This document shows positions 45,161 to 55,638 of a stretch of 64,000 bases of DNA, piece by piece (the first letter of the stretch is position 1; the number at the start of each line of letters is the position of its first letter). Position numbers and translations under genes: made by a program. A model generated the notes under the pieces. That model did no database searches and had not been told where the DNA came from. It saw only the letters and a program-made list of their open reading frames with translations. Source of the DNA: Candidatus Cryptobacteroides aphodequi (GTDB taxonomy: Bacteria; Bacteroidota; Bacteroidia; Bacteroidales; UBA932); the NCBI GenBank assembly GCA_018065265.1, contig JAGHTP010000010.1, positions 39,738 through 103,737 of the forward strand, read 5' to 3'.

Positions 45161-46965
45161 TGTACGTCCAATTCAAGGTCTTTAACTATGCCCAGCACGC
45201 CGGGGTTTTCCTCCATCATCACTTTTGCCTTGTCGGAGGGGAGGTAGATCATTTGTTCCTGCTCCTCGGATGGGATCACTCCCACCTCGAGCCTTACGGC
45301 AGCCGATCCTGCGGCGGAGCGGAACTCGGTTTCGAGGCCGCGGAGTATCTTTTCCTCAATCCAGCTCTTCTGCGCTTCACTGACCACATCGAAACGGAGG
45401 GTTTTGTGGCCGTCGGCTTCGGACACCGATACGGCGGCGTTCATAAGTGCGTTGCAAAGACGCGGCTGGTTGCTCTTCGAGGCGGCAATGTTCTTCCAGG
45501 CCTCAACGAGCGCTTCGTCAGAAGGCAGTGCAGCAGAGGACACAGAGGCAGCGGCAGCCTGCTGGGGTTCAGCGGCAGCGGCCGGGGCCGAAGTAAGTGC
45601 GCCGATGGATATGCCGGCACCTTTACGCACGGGGGCCGGTTTTTGTGCGGCGGGGGCTACGGCAGGGGCGGGCGCCGGAGCGGGCTTCGAAGCAGGGGCT
45701 TCGGCGGGTTTCGGAGCGTGGGCGCTCTGAACTGCCGGAGCTGCGACCGGAGCGGGCTGTGCAGCGGGTGCAGGGGCGCTCTGAACTGCCGGAGCCGCGG
45801 CCGGAGCGGAGGCTTCGGCGGACTTCGGCGCGGGGGCGGGGGCGCTCTGTGCGACGTTCTGAGCGGCAGGGGCCTTCATCAGGAAGCACAGGCGCATCAG
45901 CGCGAACTCTATGTGCAGGCGCTGGTTCGACGCGGCCTTATAGCCGGCATCGCAGGCCGTGGTAACATCGAGCGCATCGTACAGGAACTTCACCGGGCAG
46001 GCGGAGCCTTGCGCGCGGTAGCGTTCCTTCAGGCTTTCAGGGAAGTCGAGCAGGGCCTCGAGCCCACCCGTGCGGCTGACGAGCAGATCGCGCAGATGTT
46101 CGCTCAGCGATGTCACGAAATACTGGGCGTTGAACCCTTTGCGCAGCACTTCGTCAAAAGCGAGCAGAGCATCGGCATAATCGCCCTTCAGTGCGGCGTC
46201 GACAATGCGGAACCCGTACTCGTAGTCAAGCACGTTGAGGTTCGCGAGCACATCGGCGTATTTTATGTCCTGGCCGCAGAAAGCGACCGTCTGGTCAAAG
46301 ATGGTAAGAGCATCGCGCATGGCGCCGTCGGCCTTGCGGGCGATGACGTGCAGCGACTCGTCGTCAACATTCACCCCTTCCTTCGAAGCTATGCCACGCA
46401 GATTGCGTACTATGTCGCCGACGCTTATGCGGTTGAAGTCGTAGGTCTGGCAACGGCTGAGGATGGTGGGGAGAATCTTGTGCTTCTCTGTCGTACAGAG
46501 TATGAAGATGGCGTGTGCGGGCGGTTCTTCAAGCGTCTTGAGGAAGGCGTTGAAGGCCGATGACGAGAGCATATGGACCTCATCGATGATGTACACGCTG
46601 TAGCGGCCGACCTGGGGCGGAATCTGCACCTTGTCCATAAGGGCCTTGATGTCCTCGACACCATTGTTCGAGGCGGCATCGAGCTCGTGGATGCAGTACG
46701 AACGGCCTTCGGCAAAAGAGATGCAGCTCTCGCACTGCCCGCAGGGCTCCATATCGGGGCCCGGGTTCGAACAGTTGATGGCCTTGGCGAAGATGCGTGC
46801 GGTGCTGGTCTTGCCCACTCCGCGCGGACCGCAGAAAAGATAGGCGTGAGCGAGCTGCCCGCGCTGGATGGAATTCTTGAGCGTGCGCGCTATATTGTCC
46901 TGCCCGATAAGCGTTTCGAACGAGTCGGGACGGTACTTGCGTGCTGATACGACATACTCTGACAT
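45157..46965 (-). CDS. dnaX: DNA polymerase III subunit gamma/tau
   Basis: Clamp-loader ATPase, 602 residues from the ATG at 46965 ([13 protein letters not shown], the usual start; a longer frame has no homology). Walker A GPRGVGKT (46-53), zinc cysteines 65, 75, 78 and 81 ([18 protein letters not shown]), Walker B IIDEVHML, and the SRC motif in [10 protein letters not shown]. Residues about 365-470 are an Ala/Pro-rich linker with several AxxAxxPAP repeats, followed by a tau-like C-terminal domain. No slippery site for a gamma product was noticed. Confidence 0.96.
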   Translation of the reverse strand: MSEYVVSARKYRPDSFETLIGQDNIARTLKNSIQRGQLAHAYLFCGPRGVGKTSTARIFAKAINCSNPGPDMEPCGQCESCISFAEGRSYCIHELDAASNNGVEDIKALMDKVQIPPQVGRYSVYIIDEVHMLSSSAFNAFLKTLEEPPAHAIFILCTTEKHKILPTILSRCQTYDFNRISVGDIVRNLRGIASKEGVNVDDESLHVIARKADGAMRDALTIFDQTVAFCGQDIKYADVLANLNVLDYEYGFRIVDAALKGDYADALLAFDEVLRKGFNAQYFVTSLSEHLRDLLVSRTGGLEALLDFPESLKERYRAQGSACPVKFLYDALDVTTACDAGYKAASNQRLHIEFALMRLCFLMKAPAAQNVAQSAPAPAPKSAEASAPAAAPAVQSAPAPAAQPAPVAAPAVQSAHAPKPAEAPASKPAPAPAPAVAPAAQKPAPVRKGAGISIGALTSAPAAAAEPQQAAAASVSSAALPSDEALVEAWKNIAASKSNQPRLCNALMNAAVSVSEADGHKTLRFDVVSEAQKSWIEEKILRGLETEFRSAAGSAAVRLEVGVIPSEEQEQMIYLPSDKAKVMMEENPGVLGIVKDLELDVQ

Positions 46966-46971
46966 AGCCCA

Positions 46972-46979
46972 CAAATTTA
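46972..46979 (-). promoter_or_regulatory. dnaX -7 promoter element
   Basis: Minus strand TAAATTTG, exact TAnnTTTG match, 6 bases before the chosen dnaX ATG; this supports the start at 46965 only if the message is nearly leaderless. No clear -33 partner is present. Confidence 0.5.
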
Positions 46980-46988
46980 AGAAATACT

Positions 46989-47019
46989 TTTGAATATTCA
47001 CGATTCGTTGCTACCTTGC
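46989..47019 (+). promoter_or_regulatory. Promoter of the secreted-protein/M16 pair
   Basis: TTTG (46989-46992) and TACCTTGC (47012-47019) are separated by 19 bases, the preferred Bacteroidetes -33/-7 spacing, with the ATG 8 bases further on at 47028. It faces the opposite way to the dnaX promoter, with which it interleaves. Confidence 0.7.
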
Positions 47020-47027
47020 AGTGAAAG

Positions 47028-47930
47028 ATGACTATCGGCATTTCAACAGGCACACGGGGTAGGCTCCGCCCTCTGTTCGGGGCGATTCTGCTGCTGACCC
47101 TATTCCTGACGGCAAGCCTTCCGGCGGCCGGCCAGGCGAAGATCTTTACCAAGAAAGCCCGCATCGCTGACTTCCCCATCAAAACCGTAAAGGTCGTGAT
47201 GAGCGGTAACGCAATCCTGGACCTGGCTCTTCAAAAGGAGATGACCGAACGCTGGTATCTCTCCCCCTATGAATTCTGCTCGGTGGACGACTTCAACCGG
47301 CTGGAATCGGACCCCAACTACTACTTCCTCCGCTTCGTGCTGAGGCCCTCCGACCCCGGGCTCGTGTTCCTCTCGCTTATGAAGGGCGGCACGCTCGAAA
47401 CGCGCCAGACCACCGACACCCGCTACGAACTCGTTCGCCTGCCTTTCGCGCCGGAGGGCATGGGTTCGACACGCGAATACATCTTCCTCGGCGCGTTCCT
47501 GGAGATTCTGCAACAATACGTCGAGGACGCCATAGCCGCCGACAGGCTCGGCTATCTGGGCCTCTGGTCGCAGAACAAGCTGCTGAAGATGAGCGGCCTC
47601 ACTATTCTTATCGCCGATGAGGACATAAGCCCCGAAGGACGGCAGCGCGCCGAACAGACCGGCGGCGCCATCACGGTCGTCGAAACAGACGAGGCCGATG
47701 CGGCTCTGCTTGAAGGCGCCGATGACACTCTCGTATCCTTCTGCGTAAGCCCTTACGAGCCCTCACTGCGCGCGCATTGCTACGATATGCTCATCCGCAC
47801 CGATACCGGCGAGCTGTACCGCTTCAGCCGGCATCGCTACACTTCCGAAGGCAAACGCGGATTCGGTGCCGCGGAAATCAATATGTTGCACAACATCCTT
47901 TCAAGAAATGCTGACAGGTCAGACAAGTGA
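47028..47930 (+). CDS. Secreted protein of unknown function
   Basis: 300-residue protein that I do not recognise. An N-terminal hydrophobic segment (about 17-35, ending AAGQA) is a likely signal peptide. The mature part has repeated mixed alpha/beta character, including KVVMSGNAILDLALQKEMTE and a long central YIFLGAFLEILQQYVEDA. No catalytic signature is visible. It overlaps the M16 peptidase start by 23 bases and has a good promoter, so it is expressed as the first gene of a two-gene unit. Confidence 0.78.
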   Translation: MTIGISTGTRGRLRPLFGAILLLTLFLTASLPAAGQAKIFTKKARIADFPIKTVKVVMSGNAILDLALQKEMTERWYLSPYEFCSVDDFNRLESDPNYYFLRFVLRPSDPGLVFLSLMKGGTLETRQTTDTRYELVRLPFAPEGMGSTREYIFLGAFLEILQQYVEDAIAADRLGYLGLWSQNKLLKMSGLTILIADEDISPEGRQRAEQTGGAITVVETDEADAALLEGADDTLVSFCVSPYEPSLRAHCYDMLIRTDTGELYRFSRHRYTSEGKRGFGAAEINMLHNILSRNADRSDK

Positions 47931-48519
47931 CGGAATGCGCTATGCGGCCAAGCGCCGCCCCGGGGCCGTAGCGTGCTGCTCGATCAGCGTAGGCTGCGGC
48001 ACTCGCGCCGAAGCTCCTCAGCCCGAGGGCACGGCTCACTTCGTCGAGCACGCCATCTTTAGAGGTACGGCATCGCGCTCCGCCCGCGAAATCAACAGCT
48101 GCCTCGATCTGCTGGGAGGCGAACTCAACGCCTTCACTACCAAGGAAGAAATAGTGCTGCACGCCACCGTGCTGAAGGAAGACCTCGCAGTAGCGCTCGA
48201 CCTGCTCTTCGACCTCGCGCGCAACGCCAGTTTTCCCGAAGACGAGATAGAGATCGAGCGCGGAGTCATCCTGGACGAGATAATCTCATCGGCCGACATC
48301 CCCTCGGAAGACATCTACGACAACTTCGAAAGCCGCCTCTTTGCGGGTTCGGAGCTCGGCCGCAGGATTCTGGGCACCTGCGAATCAGTGCGGAAGGTCA
48401 CGCGCGACGACCTCGCCGCCTTCTACCATCGCTGCTTCATCCCCGCAGGCATGGCCGTCTCGGTCGTCGCCGACCTCGACGAAGAGCAGATGGTGGCAAT
48501 GATCAAAGACAGCTCCTGA
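47908..48519 (+). pseudogene. M16-family zinc peptidase, C-terminally truncated
   Basis: Only 203 residues, about half of a processing-peptidase-like M16 protein (roughly 410). The N-terminal domain is intact: HFVEH (44-48) is the inverted HxxEH zinc motif, and LGGELNAFTTKEEIVLHATV plus EIEIERGVILDEI supply the rest of the active half. The frame then ends after VVADLDEEQM with no second domain. The stop lies inside the 3' end of the convergent gene at 48503-49276. M16 enzymes need both domains to enclose substrate, so loss of function is likely unless a partner supplies it. The truncation coincides with the start of the A+T-richer region. Confidence 0.75.
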
Positions 48520-49276
48520 GGTTGCCCGCGGCCAGGTGGTATGGAACAAGGGCGGAGACTACGCCCTCATTGCCGCTGGCGATTGAATACGGGTTGTACC
48601 AAACAAGGACTCCTTCCTGCACAAGGGCGCACCCGTCGGCTCCGGCGATGAGTGCCGCACTGTCGGAGAACGAATGATATTCTGTCCACAAACCGCCATC
48701 CTGAACGCGGAGGAACTTGACGGCCTGGTCTGCAAAGTCGGCGAAACCCTTTCTGCGGATGATATCATCAAGCCGCAGCACCCTGCCCGTTCGGGTGTCG
48801 ATAGTGAACCACTGCCTGACGGTGTGATTTCCGGCGTTTCCGCTGTCCTCCCAGACATCGCGCTGCATCGTGCAGCAGTGCCCGAGCCAGCAGACCTCAG
48901 TCAGAAGTATCCCGCCCTGCGGCACGGGGTCTCCGAACGGAAGAGGTTCCCGAGCGGAGTTTTCGCCTCCCAGAGCCTGGAAGTAATACTCGACTATGTC
49001 TTCCACGCCGGAGTCTTCACGCAGTTCCATAAGTTTGGCGTCGCGCACAAATGCCAGGTCGCGGCAGAAATACATCAGCCGTTCCGACACCCATTCCAGC
49101 ACGGTGCGATCGGGATGACATTGGACACCGATGCTGTATTGCCCAGTGGTTCTGGACACCATTTCCGGGATATCAGGGACAGCGGGGGCGGGAAGATTGT
49201 CGTCAGCAAAAGACGTCGCGGCTATGGCCAGCAGCAGTGCAGGAACAAGAGCAGCGGCAAGAAGAAGTTGTTTCAT
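48503..49276 (-). CDS. Exported DUF3298/RsiV-like protein
   Basis: 257-residue exported protein. Signal peptide about 1-24 (LLLAIAATSFA). The C-terminal half, with FTIDTRTGRVLRLDDIIRRKGF and GCALVQEGVLVWYNPYSIA, has the pattern of the DUF3298 domain found in RsiV-type and related extracytoplasmic proteins; residues about 35-140 resemble the DUF4163-like part. It is the last gene of the minus-strand island, 8-13 bases after the caspase-like gene, but its G+C content resembles the core. Role unknown. Confidence 0.72.
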   Translation of the reverse strand: MKQLLLAAALVPALLLAIAATSFADDNLPAPAVPDIPEMVSRTTGQYSIGVQCHPDRTVLEWVSERLMYFCRDLAFVRDAKLMELREDSGVEDIVEYYFQALGGENSAREPLPFGDPVPQGGILLTEVCWLGHCCTMQRDVWEDSGNAGNHTVRQWFTIDTRTGRVLRLDDIIRRKGFADFADQAVKFLRVQDGGLWTEYHSFSDSAALIAGADGCALVQEGVLVWYNPYSIASGNEGVVSALVPYHLAAGNLRSCL

Positions 49277-49289
49277 AATCACGGTTATT

Positions 49290-50972
49290 TTATCTGCTAA
49301 TATTCCACGATTTCCAGTTTTCTCCTACTATTGAGGATGGAATTACCGTGGGACTTTGCATTTTTCCTAGAATACTACTTTGCTGACGAACATTTTGGCT
49401 GATATAGTCGCTTAACTCTTGATAAGAGACGTCTCCTCCTGTTTCCTGAAGTTTCTTCAACAGATAGTATGTGAACAATCCATGGGATTCACTGATTAAA
49501 GGCATTGCCGTCTCATTTCCTTGAGCGGCTGAGAAAACCACCATGTTTCCGGTCGGGTCAGCCTCTTTAGCCTTAATGACTACTCCACGAAGAGACGGGA
49601 CCAGCATTTCACCATCTCGGTTTGCTCCGCTAAAACAAGCGTCTATGAACACCGTTATTGACCGGCTCGGCAAAGAGCCCAATGACGCGTATAATGTCTG
49701 CAACTTATATCCAGTCTTCACATTACTCCCTATTCCATCAACAGGAAGGAGATACGAGTCCTTGCTAGATTCATCAGGAACGCCATGGCCAGCATAATAG
49801 AATATTGCCTTCGCTTGACCCTCATAAGACTTCAAAACATTCTCAAGCCAGTTGACTTCTCCTTGAATATTGTTAAGCGTCGCATTCGGGACATAGTGGA
49901 TGTTACGGGCCGGGATGCCTAGTGCTTTTTCGCAGTATTCCTTAAAAACACTTCCGTCATTAATTGCATATGGCACGGAAGACGCGTTCTGATAGTTTTC
50001 ATTAGCGACGATAACAGCGAAGGTCTTATCATTGATATATCGGGACACAGGTATCTCTTTGTCGACAGAACTATGAAGGTAGCCTATGGCTATCTCTTTT
50101 CGTTCTTCCTTCTGCTCGTCAACGACTATTTTTGTGTTTGTAAAATTCTGATTCAAACTCAATGTGATAGTTCGGCTCTCTGCATATTTGCCATATTTTT
50201 CCATAACATCTACCACAACCGGAATAGTCTCCTTATCGTAGTTTACCATCGCAATAAGAGGGTATTCTATTGATTTGGTTTCTCCACCATTCACTTCGTT
50301 GAAACTAATGCTCCTAAGGTTGTCGTCAAGCAACGTGACGCCAGATGGCACTGTGACTTTAATATTTACATTTTCCGCCTTCCCATATCGCGTATTCTGC
50401 AAAAGGACCTGTAGGTCGAAAGGTATTCGTTTCTCTATTTTTGCGCTTGATGAAGTTCCCGATATGGAGTAGTCGACAACCATCAACATGGGAGGCTCAA
50501 ATTGTCTTGTATTTATTGCTAATTGAATAGCCTCGGTTCCGAAGCCTTGGGCTTCCTCTATTTGGATAGAAAAGTCGACTTTCCCATTTTTTGTTCCGAG
50601 GCCAGATTCAATCGGAATAGTAACAGGAACGGTTTGCCCCGACGGGATTATACCCAATTTATGATCCAGGTAATTGATTCCATCGGTGGTTCCAATAGCA
50701 GTAATTCTGGCATAGCATCCCATAGCATCTCCAGCTCCGCTATTCTTAACTTGGAAACGGATATAACATTTTTCATTAGCATCGATTGCGTTATTTTCCC
50801 CCTCATCGGAAAAGAAAACTGACCCAGCATCAATATTAAGCACGGGCGGTATCACTTCCTTGGCTATATAGAAGTTTTTGGGTGAGCTAATATTTGGTTG
50901 AGCGTACAACGGGGCGGGAAAGAGTGAATGCAAAAGAACAAGCGAGCAAACAAGAAGGATTTCATTTTTCAT
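49290..50972 (-). CDS. Exported caspase-like peptidase (C14)
   Basis: 560 residues. Signal peptide about 1-24, then two or three Ig-like/CARDB-like beta domains (about 40-285), then a caspase/metacaspase-fold domain (about 315-555). The catalytic dyad is intact: His396 in YYAGHG and Cys446 in DACFSG; the first strand reads FAVIVANENYQNASSVPYAIND. Signal peptide and beta-domains point to periplasmic or surface action. It is separated by 43 bases from the fibronectin-repeat gene and is the last enzyme of the operon. Bacterial caspase-like proteases often act in defence or regulated proteolysis; the target here is unknown. Confidence 0.9.
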   Translation of the reverse strand: MKNEILLVCSLVLLHSLFPAPLYAQPNISSPKNFYIAKEVIPPVLNIDAGSVFFSDEGENNAIDANEKCYIRFQVKNSGAGDAMGCYARITAIGTTDGINYLDHKLGIIPSGQTVPVTIPIESGLGTKNGKVDFSIQIEEAQGFGTEAIQLAINTRQFEPPMLMVVDYSISGTSSSAKIEKRIPFDLQVLLQNTRYGKAENVNIKVTVPSGVTLLDDNLRSISFNEVNGGETKSIEYPLIAMVNYDKETIPVVVDVMEKYGKYAESRTITLSLNQNFTNTKIVVDEQKEERKEIAIGYLHSSVDKEIPVSRYINDKTFAVIVANENYQNASSVPYAINDGSVFKEYCEKALGIPARNIHYVPNATLNNIQGEVNWLENVLKSYEGQAKAIFYYAGHGVPDESSKDSYLLPVDGIGSNVKTGYKLQTLYASLGSLPSRSITVFIDACFSGANRDGEMLVPSLRGVVIKAKEADPTGNMVVFSAAQGNETAMPLISESHGLFTYYLLKKLQETGGDVSYQELSDYISQNVRQQSSILGKMQSPTVIPSSIVGENWKSWNISR

Positions 50973-51015
50973 TTTATGTGCAATATTTTTTATCTATTAC
51001 TCTTAATCATTCCAA

Positions 51016-54000
51016 TTAGCGTTCATATTCCCGCACTAATCTAAATGCACAATATTGGCGTGATGAATAATTATTCCCATTATCAGGGATATCATGTAAT
51101 TTACACTCCGGCAAAACTAATTCTTGCACAGTTGAAGTGAGACCATCCACTTTTATTTCACTTCCCGTACAATAACGACCCGTAACTCCAACATCTTCAA
51201 CGGACAAATCGTCATAACCATAACTGTAACTATATCTGCCCGCAATTCTTCCGCAGCACGGGATAAAAACAGCACCACAGTTTTGCATAATTCTCCATGT
51301 GTCCAAGTCAATTATTTCCCCCTCTGTAAATGACTTGATGTAATTCGGGCGGACCCAATCATCCGGGAGAAGTAATAACCCATCAATGTTGTTTATGGTT
51401 ACAATGTTATGGAATACTGATGCGTTTTTTCGCTTGGTTAACAGATAATTCCATTCTTCCGGGGTAGCAAACCGCCACTTTTCAGCATCATTCCCAACAT
51501 TAATTAATTGAGAACCATTATATGTTTTTTGGGGATAAAACATATCATGTTTTTCGGCAATGCCATGAAATGCCTTCGAACCGCTTTGTATAATTACAAG
51601 GTTATCTTCCCCAAGAACATCATACTGGTTTGTAGAAAAATATCCATATGTCATTTCAGACGTATTATTTTGGATCAGATTCCCCTGCGAAAAGAAGATT
51701 TGTTTCGTGTCGGATACCGAAAATAGTCCAGCGACTGCGCCAAGTGGAACAGATGTCGTCTCAAACTCAATAACGGGGCCATAGAATGTTGAAATTTGGT
51801 TTTTTACATATCTTCTCGCAAAAATGGTTTCCCCGGAGGGAAGAGCTGGTAAATCAATAACATTTGTTTTAGCGTCTTTATCAATTACATAACAGAACTG
51901 ATTTGTGTCGGGATTTGACATAGTCGAATAACATACCCCTTGTTCAATAACGCCATTATCCCCGTATGAGTTAATCTTGCAAATGATTCTAGCGGAAACC
52001 GTTGAGATATTTCCAACACTAATCTCGCCAAAAGTAACAGGGTAATATGTCGTAGTAAATGTGGTTACCTCTCCATAAGATATACCATACTCGGTAATTG
52101 CAAATGGCCGCACATAATACTGAGTAAATTGAGTAAGATTAGATGCATTTATTTGATAATAACCTGTGGAAACAGGTGATGACACCGTCACAATGTTATC
52201 CGACGTGGTCGGATTTATTGACACGCCATAACAAAAGCCAAGAGTTGAAACTAGAACTCCACCCATTGACTCAAGTTTAGCACCGAATGTAGCCGATGTC
52301 GGTTGTATGTCGCATACGGAGGCCGCGCCAAGCGTTGCAAGTCCTGCAACAGTATGAATTTTTATCTCGTCTGAATAAGTCGTTTCATATTTAGTAGTGG
52401 CATATGCCTTTATATAGTAATCAGAATCCGAAACGAGTTTGGAAAGCGTAGCGCTCATGGAGCCGATTCCACCGTCAACGGCCGTTTTTGACGAGTTTGT
52501 TGTCGGTCCAGATGTTGTGCTATAGCAGAACCCTCTGCTGAGAATGTCCGTACCCCCGTTTTCAGTTACATTGCAAGAGGCGTCAGCAGTGGTTTGCCCA
52601 ACGTTCGATACTGTGAGCCCAGACAATACGGCGATTCCACTCTTTGTCGAAACAGAAACTTGACCAGAATAATAGGTTCCGATGGCGTTTTTTACATAGG
52701 CCCTTACGTAATAAGCAGTATTACGCTGGAGCGATGAAATCGTTGCGGAATATGTTGACGAGCTGGATGATGATGTGACTTTATTATTGGATATCGTTGG
52801 CATCGTATTCGTTGAATAGCAGAAACCTCGTTCCAAAATATTACTACCACCATCATCATCAATGGAAACAGATATCTCAGCAGAGTCCGCCAAAATGTTG
52901 GATGATGCAAGTCCGGTAAATACTACAGTTCCAGTCTTTGTGGTGAAAGATAACTGGCTCCCGTAGACCGTTCCATAAGAAGTTGTGGCAAATGCCCGGA
53001 CGTAATATTTCGTATCCGGTTCTAATGAGGAAACCGTTTTTGTCATAACACCGGTAGACCCAGTAACGGTTACTTTTGCAGAGGAAACTGTAGGATTTTC
53101 CGTCGTAGAATAACAGAATCCACGTTCAATAATAGAAGCACCATTTGCAGACGGCACTTTACCATTAAAGGTGGCCGATTGAGCTTTAATATCTGTTATG
53201 GATGAGGTCGAAACGTCCGCCATTCCCGACAATGTCTTTACGGAAACTTGTGTGCCATAATAGGTTCCAACAGCATTTACAGCAAACGGCCGGATGTAAT
53301 ATGTAACATTGTTTGTGAGCCCAGAAACTGTTGAAGAGAGCGGCCCAACCGTTCCAGAGACCTCGACGGTATTACTTTGTGTGGTGGGATTTTGAGATGT
53401 GCTATAACAGAATCCGCGTTTAGTAATGGTGCTGTTTCCATCTGAGGATATTGTAGTGCTTACCTTGAAAGAGGATACAGTAATGTCAGCGGTTGATGAG
53501 GCGCTGAATGAAACCACACCATCGGAAGTTGTAAAGCTTTCTTGTGCTCCGTAGTGTGTGCCATAACCATTAACCGCATATACACGCACATAATACTTGG
53601 TTGCAGGATTCAGGCCAGTGACATTCTTTGAAACGGAGCCAGTTGTACCATCGATGATAATTTTTGTAGAAGATGTCGTCGGATTAGAGCTTGTGCTGTA
53701 GCAGAAACCACGCTCAGTTATATTGCTGCCGCCGTCTGAGGTGATAATACCATTCAAAGTCGCAGATTGAGACATGATCTCTGTGGCAGCAGTCGTTGAA
53801 AGAGTCGCCACGCCATCAAGTGTTGTCGCCGACACTTCCTGACTATAATATGTACCACTCTCATTTGTGGCATATGCGCGGAAATAATAGACGGTCTTAT
53901 TCTTCAACCCGGAGATCGTCAATGAATATTCTCCGACCGTTCCACTGGTTTTTGCGACATTATCAGATATCGTTGGATTCTTGGTAAGTCCATAACAGAA

Positions 54001-55620
54001 TCCTCTCTCAGATATAATTCCACCTCCGGCTGAAATGACGCTGCTGGTCACAATCGCTGACTCGGCGGCAATATTTGAAACGATCGGAGCAGTAAACTGA
54101 ATAATACCATCTACAGTTATGAATGATAGTTCTTCGCTATAGAACGTGCTGTTTGCATTTGTAGCGAAAGCCCTAACATAGTATGTAGTTCCGCTGTTTA
54201 GATTTTTAATAGTACCGACAAGCGATGACGTTGAACCGCTTACCACATAAACGCCGTCATCTGTTGTTGGATTCTTGCTTGTAGAATAGCAAAAACCGCA
54301 TCTTGTCACAGAGCTACCTCCGTTTGACGTTATCGAACAAGCGGCCGACACGGAAGATGCTGTGATGTTAGAACAAGTCAATTCCCCGAACTGTACGGCA
54401 TCATACAACGTTGTAAAGGAGATATTCTCTCCATAGAATGTCCCGATCCCATTAATCGCATAAGCACGAACATAGTATGTCGTATTTTGCGGAAGGTTCC
54501 ACAGCGAATATTCAAATTCGCCAACGGCTTTTCCGATAACGGCTATCTTATTATTGCTTATAGTAGGATCTGCTGATGTGGAATAGCAGAAACCTCTTTG
54601 CGTGATGGCGCTTCCTCCATCAAAAGAGACAGATCCCTTTAGCTTTGCGGAGTTCTTGGTTACAGACTCTGGACTAAGCGTATTGATAAGAACCTTTCCA
54701 TCGAGAGTCTTGAAAGAACTCGGTTCGCCATCATATTCACCATCAGAGGTATTTGCATAACACCACACAGAGTATTCCGTATCTGGTTTTAGTTTTGTAA
54801 TGACGGTTTTTGAATCAGCATTGACCGTTATGATATCTGAAAAATTGCTCTCTTTATATCGGAATCCTCGTTCTTCTATTTCAACGCCACCGGAATCAGC
54901 CACGCCTCCGGTCAATGAAGCGGATGTTGCAGTCACCTCCGTTATGGTAAGAGGATTAAATGAGAGCGACTTACATGTCGTGAAATACTTAGTTTCACCT
55001 TCGCCTCTACCTATTTCAGACTTTGCATAGGCGCGATAGTAATACTTGGTATCATACTTAAGCTGGCTCACCAAAAATGAAAACTCCTGCAAAGAAGACT
55101 TGTACTCCTTCATATCATTTTCGTTTTCACCAACCAAAAAGCCCTTCTCAACAATATCTTTACCACAGGAAAAAGTCACTTCTCCGTTGAGTGTTGCTGT
55201 CGTGCCAGATATATTAGTCGCCTCACATGTCACAACTTGCGGAACAACATAATCGCTTGTTGCGAAACTGCGATTGGCCTTATCTCGATATTCGCTAACC
55301 TTATTAACCGCGATATATCTATAATAATATGTGGTTTGAATGGACAACCCATCCAAAGTAATGGAATACTGTTCTCCTTCCTTTGTCATTTTTTTCTTCA
55401 GGCAGTCCTTGAATGCGTCATTATCAGCATACTCAATGAATATAGAAGAAATCGTTATGTCACCAGATGCCGCACAAGACACGCGAGCATCCGTAAAGGA
55501 TGGCTTCACCGTGTCAAGAAATAAAAGATCGCCTACTGGGATTAGCCTATCCTCTTTAACGCAGGACGAGGTGGACAAGATTGAAAAACCTATGATAACA
55601 AATACAATAAACCTTTTCAT
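51016..55620 (-). CDS. Giant lipoprotein with about twelve fibronectin-III-like repeats
   Basis: 1534 residues from the ATG at 55620, chosen for its lipobox STSSC (Cys20). From about residue 110 to 1260 it consists of about twelve repeats of roughly 90-95 residues, most carrying ERGFCYSTS-NPT, then TKYYVRAYA-N and GT-YG-SFTT. The first two are more diverged and the last (EQGVCYST) is degenerate. The remainder is a globular domain with the FISUMP/formylglycine-generating-like feel (EKWRFATPEEWNYLL, CGRIAGRYSYSYGYDD, CAFRLVRE). The architecture suggests a long surface stalk with a terminal binding domain. Repeats make it prone to expansion and contraction. Confidence 0.85.
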   Translation of the reverse strand: MKRFIVFVIIGFSILSTSSCVKEDRLIPVGDLLFLDTVKPSFTDARVSCAASGDITISSIFIEYADNDAFKDCLKKKMTKEGEQYSITLDGLSIQTTYYYRYIAVNKVSEYRDKANRSFATSDYVVPQVVTCEATNISGTTATLNGEVTFSCGKDIVEKGFLVGENENDMKEYKSSLQEFSFLVSQLKYDTKYYYRAYAKSEIGRGEGETKYFTTCKSLSFNPLTITEVTATSASLTGGVADSGGVEIEERGFRYKESNFSDIITVNADSKTVITKLKPDTEYSVWCYANTSDGEYDGEPSSFKTLDGKVLINTLSPESVTKNSAKLKGSVSFDGGSAITQRGFCYSTSADPTISNNKIAVIGKAVGEFEYSLWNLPQNTTYYVRAYAINGIGTFYGENISFTTLYDAVQFGELTCSNITASSVSAACSITSNGGSSVTRCGFCYSTSKNPTTDDGVYVVSGSTSSLVGTIKNLNSGTTYYVRAFATNANSTFYSEELSFITVDGIIQFTAPIVSNIAAESAIVTSSVISAGGGIISERGFCYGLTKNPTISDNVAKTSGTVGEYSLTISGLKNKTVYYFRAYATNESGTYYSQEVSATTLDGVATLSTTAATEIMSQSATLNGIITSDGGSNITERGFCYSTSSNPTTSSTKIIIDGTTGSVSKNVTGLNPATKYYVRVYAVNGYGTHYGAQESFTTSDGVVSFSASSTADITVSSFKVSTTISSDGNSTITKRGFCYSTSQNPTTQSNTVEVSGTVGPLSSTVSGLTNNVTYYIRPFAVNAVGTYYGTQVSVKTLSGMADVSTSSITDIKAQSATFNGKVPSANGASIIERGFCYSTTENPTVSSAKVTVTGSTGVMTKTVSSLEPDTKYYVRAFATTSYGTVYGSQLSFTTKTGTVVFTGLASSNILADSAEISVSIDDDGGSNILERGFCYSTNTMPTISNNKVTSSSSSSTYSATISSLQRNTAYYVRAYVKNAIGTYYSGQVSVSTKSGIAVLSGLTVSNVGQTTADASCNVTENGGTDILSRGFCYSTTSGPTTNSSKTAVDGGIGSMSATLSKLVSDSDYYIKAYATTKYETTYSDEIKIHTVAGLATLGAASVCDIQPTSATFGAKLESMGGVLVSTLGFCYGVSINPTTSDNIVTVSSPVSTGYYQINASNLTQFTQYYVRPFAITEYGISYGEVTTFTTTYYPVTFGEISVGNISTVSARIICKINSYGDNGVIEQGVCYSTMSNPDTNQFCYVIDKDAKTNVIDLPALPSGETIFARRYVKNQISTFYGPVIEFETTSVPLGAVAGLFSVSDTKQIFFSQGNLIQNNTSEMTYGYFSTNQYDVLGEDNLVIIQSGSKAFHGIAEKHDMFYPQKTYNGSQLINVGNDAEKWRFATPEEWNYLLTKRKNASVFHNIVTINNIDGLLLLPDDWVRPNYIKSFTEGEIIDLDTWRIMQNCGAVFIPCCGRIAGRYSYSYGYDDLSVEDVGVTGRYCTGSEIKVDGLTSTVQELVLPECKLHDIPDNGNNYSSRQYCAFRLVREYER

Positions 55621-55638
55621 ATTCACAACTCCCATCTA

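Noticed and set aside
45157-46965. Programmed frameshift in dnaX giving a gamma subunit
   Set aside because: No A AAA AAG or similar heptamer was noticed after the ATPase domain; the Ala/Pro-rich linker is in frame throughout.
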